Source: an uncultured Bacteroidales bacterium (lineage in GTDB: Bacteria > Bacteroidota > Bacteroidia > Bacteroidales > Muribaculaceae). From it: 32,147 nucleotides of DNA. The first letter of the stretch is position 1, and each line of letters begins with the position of its first letter. Positions 22,561 through 30,546 of this stretch are shown piece after piece. The position numbers and the translations under genes were made by a program. The stretch spans positions 1 through 32,147 of the forward strand of contig CAMWNG010000018.1 in assembly GCA_947175575.1 (NCBI GenBank). Reading direction: 5' to 3'. Below the pieces are notes generated by a model. That model did not search any database. It was not told the origin of the DNA and saw only the letters and a program-made list of their open reading frames with translations.

Positions 22561-23802
22561 ATGAGATACATTTCCAATGGCCGCGGTTCTCTCCCGCTGA
22601 TAAGCCTCATCGCTCTGCTGTCGGTGTCACTGACCGTAAATCTGCCGGGTCTGGCCGTGTCGCCCATGCTCGGTAAGCTTTCAGACATCTTCCCCCATAC
22701 CGGGCAGTTGGAAATACAGCTGCTCACGCTGCTGCCAAATCTTGTCATCATCCCCATGATTCTGATTTCGGGCAAAATTACGAGTGTGAAAAACCAGACC
22801 GCCGTGCTGGCCGTCGGACTCTCCATTTTCCTTCTTTCCGGCATACTTTACCTGTTTGCGGATTCGATGCCGATGCTCATCGGACTCGGTGCACTGCTGG
22901 GCGTCGGCTGCGGCCTGATAGTGCCGATCGCAGCCGGCCAGCTCTCCGAATGGTTTTATGGTGAGCAAAATTCCAAAGTCCTCGGGTTCAAATCCGGAAC
23001 ATCGAACGGTATAGTGATTCTGGCCACGATATTTGTAGGTTGGGCTGCCGATTTCAGCTGGCACACATCCTTCTGTGTATATCTCGTGCCGGTGATTCCC
23101 CTGCTCCTGCTCCCGTTCATGACCAATACCTTCATCCGTAAGCATCTCCGCCCCGCCCCTGCAAATGATCCGACACAGCCGCAGACCACCGGTGCCGCGC
23201 CTGAAAAGAAATTCGCACGCCCGATACTCATCCTCGCCGGGGTAATCGCTCTTTATATCGGTCTCACAGCCACATCGATGGTGTTCACCTACTACCTCCC
23301 CTTCACGATGAAACACTATGGCCTCACGACGTCGCAGGTCGGAATCGCCACAGCCATGTTCTATGTGACCGCCATGGTCGGAGGCTTTTCGCTTACACCG
23401 TATATCCGCGTGGTAGGCCGCACCGGGCTCTATGTCTGCATCATCATAATGACAGCCGGAATCCTGATGCTCGGATTATTCCACACTATGGCCACCTATG
23501 TGGCCGGAGTACTCCTGATCGGCCTTGGTTATGGGTTCTTCCAACCGATAATCTACACCAAAACCACGGAGATAGCCCCCGACAAGACTCTTTCCACAAA
23601 GTATTTCTCCTACACACTCGCCGGCAACTACATCGCAGTCTCCATACTGCCGCTCATCGTGGAGCTGTTCCAGCGCATTTTTGACAATCACACCGCCGAC
23701 TTCCCCTATTTTCTTAGCGCATCCGCTTTAGGCATAATCTTTATAATCGGACTGCTCAAGCGTCGCTCATTTGTCTGGCAGACAGGACGTAATAGAAAAT
23801 AG
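22561..23802 (+). CDS. Major facilitator superfamily transporter
   Basis: From the ATG at 22561 the protein has 413 residues and about twelve hydrophobic helices in two halves joined by a polar loop near residues 198-217 (LRPAPANDPTQPQTTGAAPE). The frame is open back to 22444, but the 39 extra residues are hydrophilic and do not fit the fold. Features include GKLSDIFPHTG in the first loop, GLGALLGVGCGLIVPIA in helix 4 and GLGYGFFQPIIYTKTTEIAP near helix 10. The substrate cannot be told; the sequence resembles drug- or sugar-efflux type members. Its final 36 bases overlap the end of the converging gene at 23767. Confidence 0.88.
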   Translation: MRYISNGRGSLPLISLIALLSVSLTVNLPGLAVSPMLGKLSDIFPHTGQLEIQLLTLLPNLVIIPMILISGKITSVKNQTAVLAVGLSIFLLSGILYLFADSMPMLIGLGALLGVGCGLIVPIAAGQLSEWFYGEQNSKVLGFKSGTSNGIVILATIFVGWAADFSWHTSFCVYLVPVIPLLLLPFMTNTFIRKHLRPAPANDPTQPQTTGAAPEKKFARPILILAGVIALYIGLTATSMVFTYYLPFTMKHYGLTTSQVGIATAMFYVTAMVGGFSLTPYIRVVGRTGLYVCIIIMTAGILMLGLFHTMATYVAGVLLIGLGYGFFQPIIYTKTTEIAPDKTLSTKYFSYTLAGNYIAVSILPLIVELFQRIFDNHTADFPYFLSASALGIIFIIGLLKRRSFVWQTGRNRK

Positions 23803-25008
23803 GCTGTCGGCGAGGGCGTCGATGTCCTCTGAGTCCAGCAGCTCTGAGGACGCGAGCGGATCGATCATGCGGGCGAGATACTCGAGTTCGGACACGAAAA
23901 CGTCCGCCTTATCGCCTGACTCTCCGCAGGCATCAGAGCCCGCGACCTCCGTGGCATAATGTCTGATTTTTTCAGCAAGAATATACCGTCTGAGTGTGCG
24001 GATTATATTCAGCAGGCGCCCAAGCTCATCTTCCTTACGCTTTTTAAGTTCCTGAGCCTGCAAGAGCTCCTGCCGCTTGAGTTCTTCCTGTCGTTTCAGG
24101 TCTTTCGCACGCTGATCACATTCGGCCTGCCAGTCTTTGATTTCCTGCATGGCATCAAAGATTTTCAGGACCACCTTATCCATCTTCTCTTCCAGCCTTG
24201 AAAATTCCGTATCCTCCACGATGAAGGTCCGGAATGAAAAATTGCGTGTCACGGTGATTTTCAGCATCCCGGTGAAACTGTATTCATACACTGAGTATGG
24301 TGAATCGGAGGGTTTTACACGTTTGCGCTTCTCGGAAATCGCTATGGGCACCTTGACTCCGTTTATGCTGATTACCGTTTCTTTCGATGATGCGTCGACC
24401 TTGCACCCGAAAGCCTCAAAGATGCTTATTATGGAATCGAATATACACAATGCACGGGAGAAAGTATCTTTTGACACATCTATATCAAGATGTTCCTTCG
24501 GCATCATCCGCCCGGGCATTTTCAGCCGTTCATTGTAGGGCAGCTCGGAGATACGGTGAAATTCCCTGGTGTCGCGGATAATCTCCCGCTTGCTGCGTAA
24601 TGTCTGCGCTACAGGAAAAATACGCACAACCTCATCTATATTCCGGCGCCACGTGCCGTTGGCGGAATCGAAATCTATTTTGAACGCACCGGCATTCGCT
24701 TTTTTCAAAGTTCCCCGCCCCGGATGGATGTCCTGATTCCCGGAAACGACCTGCTCCTTCGGAGGCTTGTCTGCACATGTGACGGTGATGACCGGATTTT
24801 TATGCGGGTGTGGCAGAGGCTTTTTCTCCACCGGTTTGCCGAATTTGAGTTTCGACCAGTAAGCCGAGTCAGGTGTGGGGATGTTATGGCGTACGCAGGC
24901 CTCTTTCAGGAAACGGGAGGGGATGTCATATTCCTGTGCTACGGCAGAGAGTGCCTTTTCCCATATGCGTGAATAAAGCTCGACACGTTTTATCTCGATG
25001 TGTCTCAT
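23767..25008 (-). CDS. Protein of unknown function with N-terminal HTH-like domain and coiled coil
   Basis: The protein has 413 residues. The first 65 residues (VELYSRIWEKALSAVAQEYD, then FLKEACVRHNIPTP and YWSKLKFGKPV) match a widespread bacterial domain that looks like a helix-turn-helix of the kind found in mobile-element or regulator proteins. The middle (about 110-270) is mixed alpha/beta. A charged coiled coil of Lys, Glu, Gln and Arg spans about 280-335. No enzyme motif is recognised. The 3' end overlaps that of the MFS gene by 36 bases in the opposite orientation. Cytosolic; DNA binding is plausible but not shown. Confidence 0.7.
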   Translation of the reverse strand: MRHIEIKRVELYSRIWEKALSAVAQEYDIPSRFLKEACVRHNIPTPDSAYWSKLKFGKPVEKKPLPHPHKNPVITVTCADKPPKEQVVSGNQDIHPGRGTLKKANAGAFKIDFDSANGTWRRNIDEVVRIFPVAQTLRSKREIIRDTREFHRISELPYNERLKMPGRMMPKEHLDIDVSKDTFSRALCIFDSIISIFEAFGCKVDASSKETVISINGVKVPIAISEKRKRVKPSDSPYSVYEYSFTGMLKITVTRNFSFRTFIVEDTEFSRLEEKMDKVVLKIFDAMQEIKDWQAECDQRAKDLKRQEELKRQELLQAQELKKRKEDELGRLLNIIRTLRRYILAEKIRHYATEVAGSDACGESGDKADVFVSELEYLARMIDPLASSELLDSEDIDALADSLFSITSCLPDK

Positions 25009-25048
25009 GGACTAAAATCTTAACTTTAATTAAATTAAATGATTTGCG

Positions 25049-25056
25049 CAAAGATA
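25049..25056 (-). promoter_or_regulatory. TATCTTTG element, minus strand
   Basis: The complement of 25049-25056 reads TATCTTTG, about 40 bases before the ATG at 25008. No good TTTG is found upstream. It forms a divergent pair with the box at 25079-25086. Confidence 0.45.
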
Positions 25057-25078
25057 CGATTTATTCGTGAGTTATGTT

Positions 25079-25086
25079 TACCTTTG
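25079..25086 (+). promoter_or_regulatory. TACCTTTG element of the aldo-keto reductase gene
   Basis: The box lies 25 bases before the ATG at 25112. An in-frame ATG at 25067 would put the promoter within the coding region, so 25112 is preferred. Confidence 0.5.
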
Positions 25087-25111
25087 CAGAAAACTGACAT
25101 TATTATTTGAT

Positions 25112-26116
25112 ATGATCAATCCCCCTTACTATGCTGATGACAGCCGATACAACTGCGGCATGACATATGAACGATGTGGCCGGAGCGGCCTCCTGCTACC
25201 ACGTATCTCCTTGGGCCTCTGGCACAATTTCGGTGACATAAACCCGCTTGCCACAAGTCGGGACATGTTGCATTTCGCCTTCGACCATGGAATCACCTGC
25301 TTCGACCTCGCAAACAACTACGGTCCGTCCTACGGCTCGGCCGAAGACACTTTCGGCCGTGTGATGGAGAGTTCCTTCCGACCCTATCGCGACGAAATGG
25401 TAATAACCACCAAGGCCGGACATGACATGTGGCCCGGGCCGTACGGCAACTGGGGCTCCCGAAAATATCTGATGGCATCGCTCAACCAGAGTCTCCGCCG
25501 GATGCACCTCGAATATGTGGATATTTTCTACAGCCACCGGTTCGACCCTCAAACACCCATGGAGGAAACCCTGCAGGCTCTTGTGGATATGGTGCGTCAG
25601 GGAAAGACTCTCTACGTGGGCATATCCCAATGGCCCTACGAGGCGTCACAATTCGCCTATGATTACCTGGGCGCCCGCGATGTACCCTGTCTGATATATC
25701 AGGGCCGATATAACATGATCGACCGTAAGAAGGCTGATGAAGGAATAGTGGAACAGGCCGCGGCCAACGGCGTAGGATTCACGGCATTCTCACCTCTCCA
25801 GCAGGGAATCCTAACCGACCGCTATCTGAACGGTATCCCCGACGGCTCACGCGCTTCCCGCGGCAGAAACCTCAAGCCGGAAATGATTACTCCCGAGCTG
25901 GTGGAGAAGCTCGAGAGACTCGACGCCATAGCCCGGCGCCGCGGACAGACTCTCGCCGAGATGTCTCTCTCATGGCTGCTCAAAGACCGGCAAGTAACAT
26001 CTGTGATCGTAGGTTGCAGCTCCGTTAGCCAACTTGCAGACAGCCTCGGCTGCCTGAACAATCTGGCCTTCAGCCGGGAAGAATTGGCAGAAATCGACAG
26101 CATCCTCTTAGCCTGA
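25112..26116 (+). CDS. Aldo-keto reductase, YghZ/AKR14-like
   Basis: From the ATG at 25112 the protein has 334 residues, the usual size for the family. The catalytic tetrad is complete: D65 and Y70 in FDLANNYG, K101 in TTKAG and H142 in YSHRFD. The DLANNYGPSYGSAEDTFG segment, MWPGPYGNWGSRKYL and the NADPH-binding end VTSVIVGCSSVSQL are those of E. coli YghZ-type enzymes, which reduce L-glyceraldehyde 3-phosphate and methylglyoxal. It is cytosolic. Lone gene with its own promoter. Confidence 0.92.
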   Translation: MINPPYYADDSRYNCGMTYERCGRSGLLLPRISLGLWHNFGDINPLATSRDMLHFAFDHGITCFDLANNYGPSYGSAEDTFGRVMESSFRPYRDEMVITTKAGHDMWPGPYGNWGSRKYLMASLNQSLRRMHLEYVDIFYSHRFDPQTPMEETLQALVDMVRQGKTLYVGISQWPYEASQFAYDYLGARDVPCLIYQGRYNMIDRKKADEGIVEQAAANGVGFTAFSPLQQGILTDRYLNGIPDGSRASRGRNLKPEMITPELVEKLERLDAIARRRGQTLAEMSLSWLLKDRQVTSVIVGCSSVSQLADSLGCLNNLAFSREELAEIDSILLA

Positions 26117-26202
26117 CCGCAAAGTATAGTTTATTATCCGTCGTAAAATTTATAAAAACCGTTAAATCCATACCGTACAGTCCCTGTTTCTGAATCTATT
26201 GT

Positions 26203-26219
26203 TGTTTATATAGTAAACA
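26203..26219. promoter_or_regulatory. Palindrome TGTTTA-N5-TAAACA upstream of the lipocalin gene
   Basis: A perfect inverted repeat of six bases with a 5-base spacer lies 42 bases before the ATG at 26261. It has the form of an operator for a dimeric regulator. No fully matching TAnnTTTG promoter is seen in this gap. Confidence 0.4.
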
Positions 26220-26260
26220 AGTGCTCCTAAATCACTAACCACACTCAACATATAAGCAAC

Positions 26261-26761
26261 ATGAAAAAGATTTTTTCCTTATCCGTGCTGCTTTGCCTGC
26301 TGACAGGATGCAGCAAACTGACGGTAGACAACTCCGTTGTGAACGACTTTGACCTTGACCGCTTCCTCGGCGGCTGGTACGAAATCGCGCGTTTCGACCA
26401 CAGGTTCGAACGCGGTATGGAACAGACCAAAGCCAACTATACTCTCCGCGAAGACGGAAAGGTTGATGTGTTGAACACCGGGCTTAAAAACGGTAAACCG
26501 ACTGAAGCCAAAGGTGTGGCTAAGCTTACAGATACTCCCGGACTACTTCGCGTATCATTCTGGGGGCCGTTCTACTCCGACTACCGCATCCTGCTTCTCG
26601 ATCCGGACTACCAATACGCGCTCATCGGAAGCGGCACCGACGACTATCTGTGGATACTCTCCCGCACCCCGCGAATTTCCCCCGAAATAAAAGACAAACT
26701 CCTTGCCGAAGCCCGAAAACGAGGCTATGACCCGGCAAACCTTATATGGGTAAAGCAATAA
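26261..26761 (+). CDS. blc: Lipocalin family lipoprotein, Blc-like
   Basis: The protein has 166 residues. The signal peptide ends in a lipobox LLTGC, so it is lipid-anchored at Cys17, probably on the outer membrane. The lipocalin signature GGWYEIARFDHRFERG is at about 37-52, followed by the beta strands with NYTLREDGKVDVLN, the WGPFYSDYRILLLDPDYQYA segment and the ending LWILSRTPRIS. Bacterial Blc proteins bind lysophospholipids or other lipids and respond to envelope stress. A strong inverted repeat at 26780-26827 follows. Confidence 0.9.
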   Translation: MKKIFSLSVLLCLLTGCSKLTVDNSVVNDFDLDRFLGGWYEIARFDHRFERGMEQTKANYTLREDGKVDVLNTGLKNGKPTEAKGVAKLTDTPGLLRVSFWGPFYSDYRILLLDPDYQYALIGSGTDDYLWILSRTPRISPEIKDKLLAEARKRGYDPANLIWVKQ

Positions 26762-26779
26762 CCCCTTCCCCTTTCCTAC

Positions 26780-26827
26780 CTTCAAACCACCGATGTAGCG
26801 GAAAACGTCCCCATCGGTGGTTTGAAG
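26780..26827. terminator. 16-bp perfect inverted repeat after the lipocalin gene
   Basis: CTTCAAACCACCGATG (26780-26795) pairs perfectly with 26812-26827 across a 16-base loop. It lies 19 bases after the lipocalin stop and would make a stable RNA hairpin. There is no T run after it, so it is not a typical Rho-independent terminator; it may protect the 3' end or terminate in a Bacteroidota-specific manner. Confidence 0.6.
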
Positions 26828-27044
26828 TTAATGGATAATTCAAGCGGCAGACCTCCTTCGCAAAAATTCTTTTAAACGCTTCACGCCTGTCGCACCCAAA
26901 ATGGTCAATCCCCCGTATTGGGCAGCCTTTGCCAACCCAAAAAAGATGACCCGAAGAAAAGTTGGATTATCGCTAATAATCAGACACTTATTTCATAGCT
27001 ACATACTTAAGAATATCTTTTATTTTATTATTTCTCCTCGAATC
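26828..27044. other. Intergenic stretch without recognised features
   Basis: AT-rich. A 63-codon open frame (26901-27092) runs across the promoter of the next gene and lacks protein-like features, so I do not call it. Confidence 0.5.
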
Positions 27045-27076
27045 TTTGCTCCGATACTAAAGGTTTTGTATATTTG
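27045..27076 (+). promoter_or_regulatory. Strong promoter of the EVE-like gene, near-leaderless
   Basis: TTTG at 27045-27048 and TATATTTG at 27069-27076 are 20 bases apart. Transcription should start at about 27083, only a few bases before the ATG at 27089. Confidence 0.65.
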
Positions 27077-27088
27077 TAAAAAAAAGAA

Positions 27089-27886
27089 ATGAGCATTGTG
27101 ATTTTGAAATGGAACCCAAGCTTTTCTTCCTATACGATGGCAAGGTTCCTGAACGATTTGGAGAAAAGTGCGTTGGCTAATAACGGCAATGTAGGTATGA
27201 ATTGGTCGATATGGGATGCCGACAAGGTAAAAACGGGTGACGTCTGTTTCTTGCTCAAGGTAGGATATGGCCAAACCGGTATCACAGCGCGTGGTACGAT
27301 TACATCCGACCCATACTCCGGCGAAGACTGGGCATGGCGTAACCGCCCGACTATGTATTGCGATTTCGACTTCGAAACGATGATAAATCCCGATGCTTAC
27401 CCTCTTTTGAATTCTGCGGAACTGACGAAAGCGATTCCCGATTTTGATTGGTACGGAGGGCACTCCGGAATCGTTTTAACTGAAAAGCAAGGTGATAAAT
27501 TAGAGCGGCTCTGGCATGAATATATGCAAAGTCAGGCACCTTACTTTGAAAAAGCATCTGATCAGAATCTTTTCATTAACGCTCCGTTCGTTTCCACCGA
27601 TGAAATCCCTTACACTGTGAAACTCGAGTCGGGCTACAATGGTCACAACATCTATATAAAAGCTCAAGAGGGAGATATAACCACCAAATTAACAGTCTAT
27701 AATTATCATCGTTTCTTAGGGAAATTCGGAGTCAAATCATGGAGAGCCTTAAAACAACTGATCATTGAAAAATATCCCACGGTGAGCGCCCTCCGGGAGC
27801 TGTGCGCAGACCTGTTCTGCGCTAAAATAGAATTCAATGTTGACTTCTACAAATTAACCGGCAACGACGATGAGGATGACAACTAA
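27089..27886 (+). CDS. EVE/PUA-like domain protein of unknown function
   Basis: The protein has 265 residues. Residues about 1-140 resemble EVE/PUA-like domains: a WNPSFSSYTM opening, WDADKVKTGDVCFLLKVG, and ARGTITSDPYSGEDW, followed by YCDFDFETMINP. EVE domains recognise modified nucleic-acid bases and are often part of restriction or other defence proteins such as McrB fusions. The C-terminal half (about 150-265) is helical, with YNYHRFLGKFGVKSWRALKQ and an acidic end (GNDDEDDN). No nuclease motif is seen. Composition is AT-rich compared with the large operon, and the gene stands alone. The EVE call rests on pattern similarity only. Confidence 0.5.
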   Translation: MSIVILKWNPSFSSYTMARFLNDLEKSALANNGNVGMNWSIWDADKVKTGDVCFLLKVGYGQTGITARGTITSDPYSGEDWAWRNRPTMYCDFDFETMINPDAYPLLNSAELTKAIPDFDWYGGHSGIVLTEKQGDKLERLWHEYMQSQAPYFEKASDQNLFINAPFVSTDEIPYTVKLESGYNGHNIYIKAQEGDITTKLTVYNYHRFLGKFGVKSWRALKQLIIEKYPTVSALRELCADLFCAKIEFNVDFYKLTGNDDEDDN

Positions 27887-27946
27887 GGATCACCTGCTAC
27901 ATTAATCGTACCGATCTTTTTTTCAGAAACATCTTCAAAAAGACAA

Positions 27947-27974
27947 GAATTGCGCAACTTTCGCTGCGCAATTC
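27947..27974. terminator. 10-bp perfect inverted repeat between convergent genes
   Basis: GAATTGCGCA (27947-27956) pairs with TGCGCAATTC (27965-27974) over an 8-base loop, between the stops of the EVE-like gene and the minus-strand GHL10 gene. Probably a bidirectional terminator. Confidence 0.65.
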
Positions 27975-28002
27975 ACATTGATTAGTAAAATTCTTCGGTC
28001 AG

Positions 28003-29778
28003 TTATCTTACATATACCGGCATGGGGGTGCCGTCGGCGTTGATTATGTATACGCCCGGGCCAGGTAGTGTCATAGTCAGCACTGATGATTCCGAAATTA
28101 TCTGAACACCGGCCACATTGCAGACTGTGGCATATCGGGGCGCACGGTTGAATGTCACCACATTGCCCGAAACTGTCATTTTTATTGCGGATTCATCATT
28201 GACAGCTGCTACGTCGCTTCCTTCATAGTTGACTAGTGCGGGCTTATTCTCAAAGCCATAGCCGTCATAAACACATACAGCATACCAACATCCTTGGCTC
28301 TTGTCGGCGGGCAGTGTGTAGGATGGTGAATATGTGACATCAACGAGATATTTCGAATCGATGCCATCACCGTCGGGGGCGAGTGCCGACTCATAAGTCA
28401 CATCATCAGGCACCGCATAGACAGTGTAGCGTATTATCGTCCGGCCCTTGCGCTCAATGGCGTCCCAGCTAAGTTCGCCATTATTATCGGTAAGCGACGA
28501 CACTTCGGGATATGTGGGATGTTCCTTCCAGTCTACTACAGGCACCAACGCCTTTGTGAGGTAGCTGTTTTCGCCGATATAATCACCCAGACCCTTATAA
28601 AGGGGGCCATTGATCGACTGAGTGTTGTAATATATCTGACCTGCCGAATTGTTCTTTGTGTACTTGCGCGACAGATCCACCTGAGCGGCGATCTCTTGCC
28701 ATCCCACCTCGTCGTTGCCGCCAAACTCGCTTTCGAGCTTATAAGCCGCGATGGATGTATAGCAATGTCTGCCGAAATGATCTGCCGCCATATTCCACCA
28801 CTCGCACAGCGGGTCATGAGGTGCCGTCGGGTGGTTGCGCGCCCAATAGATCTGCGGGCTTATAAAGTCGATAGAGCCATCGGCGAGCCATGCCAGGCAG
28901 TCGGCATAGATTTTGTCGTATTGCCAGTCAGATGACTTGATAGCGGGTGTAGGCAAGTTATATTCCGAGGCCGAGTAATGCCCCACTCCGGCAGGGCCGA
29001 TGCCAAACCGCATGTCTGGGCGCTCGGCCTGCAACTCGTCGAACACTTCTCTTACAAAGCTATTTACATTTTCTCTACGCCAGTCGTATAGCTCAAAGCT
29101 GCTACCAGATTCAATCCATGTGTCGTAGTCGGAGCTTTCACTATCCTCGCCATCGAGAAAAGTTGAACCCACCTTGGCTCCGGGCATACCCGGACTCGGA
29201 TAGAAGTAGTCGTCAAAGAGCATACCATCGATGTCGTAGTTGGTATAGATTTCCTTGAACACGTCAAGGCAGTGACGGCGAGCCTCCTCAATTCCGGGGT
29301 TAAACATTCTCCAGGAGCCATACAGCCCCCACATGACCCACCCATTCTTGATCCATTCCTTATCCATCGGGGTAGTATACTCTATGGAGCTGGCGGTGAT
29401 TCGGAATGGGTTGAGCCACGCATAGCATTCGAGACCGCGCTTATGGCACTCCTCTACGGCGAAGGCCAGAGGATCCCAACCGGGGTCTTTGCCGCGTTTG
29501 CCCGTCAAATCCGAGCTCCAGGGCTCAAGGGTGGATTTGTAGTACGCGTCGGCGTTGGGGCGCACGTGGATGCATACGCCTGTAAAGTTCTGACGTTTGA
29601 AGTTGTCGAGGTACTCGCGCAGCTCTTTCTGCTGCTCGGTCTTGTTACCCGCTTCTTTGGGCCAATCGATACCCATACCGGCCATCCATGCCGATCGGAA
29701 TTCGCGCTTTGGCGCCTCCGCTTTTGATGTGAAAGCCAGCAGTATGGCTATCAACATCGTTAAAACCATTTTTTTCAT
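28003..29778 (-). CDS. Secreted glycoside hydrolase-like protein, GHL10 (DUF187) family
   Basis: The protein has 591 residues with a signal peptide (to about residue 20, AFTSKAEAPK). The catalytic-like TIM barrel covers about 25-410: EFRSAWMAGMGIDWP, FTGVCIHVRPNADAYY, PLAFAVEECHKRGLECYAWL, NYDIDGMLFDDYFYP and FISPQIYWARNHP. These match GHL10/YngK-type proteins, predicted to act on cell-wall or host glycans. A fibronectin-III-like domain follows (about 430-530), and the last 50 residues (CNVAGVQI, GPGVYIINADG) resemble C-terminal sorting domains of Bacteroidota secreted proteins, so export beyond the periplasm is possible. A long leader, 29779-30150, lies upstream. Confidence 0.88.
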   Translation of the reverse strand: MKKMVLTMLIAILLAFTSKAEAPKREFRSAWMAGMGIDWPKEAGNKTEQQKELREYLDNFKRQNFTGVCIHVRPNADAYYKSTLEPWSSDLTGKRGKDPGWDPLAFAVEECHKRGLECYAWLNPFRITASSIEYTTPMDKEWIKNGWVMWGLYGSWRMFNPGIEEARRHCLDVFKEIYTNYDIDGMLFDDYFYPSPGMPGAKVGSTFLDGEDSESSDYDTWIESGSSFELYDWRRENVNSFVREVFDELQAERPDMRFGIGPAGVGHYSASEYNLPTPAIKSSDWQYDKIYADCLAWLADGSIDFISPQIYWARNHPTAPHDPLCEWWNMAADHFGRHCYTSIAAYKLESEFGGNDEVGWQEIAAQVDLSRKYTKNNSAGQIYYNTQSINGPLYKGLGDYIGENSYLTKALVPVVDWKEHPTYPEVSSLTDNNGELSWDAIERKGRTIIRYTVYAVPDDVTYESALAPDGDGIDSKYLVDVTYSPSYTLPADKSQGCWYAVCVYDGYGFENKPALVNYEGSDVAAVNDESAIKMTVSGNVVTFNRAPRYATVCNVAGVQIISESSVLTMTLPGPGVYIINADGTPMPVYVR

Positions 29779-30157
29779 GATAATGATTTATAGACCCGGA
29801 TGATTCCTCTATCCGACAGGTTAAAAATTAAAAGCGCAGGAATCTGTATCTGTTGCCATCTTACCATTGGAGGCTTCTCGCATTGCCTTACTTGTGTCGG
29901 ACGGCAACCGCAGAAGCCCACGCTCGTATATGCAACCATTGCATCCGGCAATATTTCTCTCGAGATACTGTGCCGAAAGCAAGATAATCACATATCCACG
30001 GGCATCTACCGTTGCTCAATCCCTGTCACAAGTATGAATTTTGCGAGAATTCCCAATGGACAAGAATCAGCGCGGATAAACGCTTTCTTATGTATTTTCA
30101 CTACATCCCGCACCGCTTAACCCCAGACCGGGGCTTCTGCGAAGCGGTTTGCGACCG
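29779..30157 (-). promoter_or_regulatory. Long structured leader or separate small RNA upstream of GHL10
   Basis: A strong minus-strand promoter at 30158-30189 gives a transcript with about 370 bases before the GHL10 start. Read on the minus strand, CGCAGAAGCCC (30141-30131) can pair over 11 bp with 29919-29909, while that same middle strand can instead pair with 29887-29872 (7 + 5 bp, inner loop of 4). A local hairpin (ACCGCTT/AAGCGGT, with CCCC/GGGG inside) between 30148 and 30112 competes with the first helix. Such exclusive pairing is what regulatory leaders do. A T-rich stretch (about 29834-29819) may end an independent RNA. I recognise no known family. Confidence 0.5.
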
Positions 30158-30189
30158 CAAATTTACTCATTTTATTTTGTGTTACCAAA
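30158..30189 (-). promoter_or_regulatory. Promoter of the GHL10 leader transcript
   Basis: On the minus strand TTTG (complement of 30186-30189) is 20 bases before TAAATTTG (complement of 30158-30165). A close match to the Bacteroidota consensus. Confidence 0.6.
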
Positions 30190-30546
30190 AATATCGCCAA
30201 GAAATGCAGTGATGTTAAAACATCGTGATTTATATCAATCTCGGAATATAATTCGTAAAAGGAAAAAGTAAGTAATCTTCGGCTTGCCTCCTTGTCATAA
30301 GACAACGGAATCCACCCCAATCATGAGGCGGATTCCTTTATAAATCCTTAATTTTAAGAGATCTAACTAATGAATAGGCGATAATACTCGTACTCGTTGA
30401 AGTGGTTTTTAATTAACTCATCCAATTAATAGTCAAAGGAATACGTTTTAACTAGCAAAATGCTGATTCACATATTTCACGCCACTTCACGCTAATACAA
30501 TGTTACAGTCAATATAACGATATGATAGAAGGGTACGTCATCAGTT
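30190..30546. other. AT-rich intergenic stretch
   Basis: No gene is supported. It contains one hairpin at 30307-30336 and otherwise AT-rich sequence without evident structure. Confidence 0.5.
30307..30336. terminator. Hairpin GGAATCC/GGATTCC
   Basis: A 7-bp perfect stem (30307-30313 with 30330-30336) with two extra inner pairs. A short T-rich run follows on the plus strand. It may end minus-strand transcription of the toxin-antitoxin pair or separate it from the GHL10 promoter. Confidence 0.4.

Noticed and set aside
26901-27092. 63-codon plus-strand frame
   Set aside because: It runs across the strong promoter at 27045-27076 and into the start of the EVE-like gene in another frame.
29800-30120. 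106-codon plus-strand frame
   Set aside because: It lies in the structured leader of the GHL10 gene and shows no signal peptide, domain or promoter.
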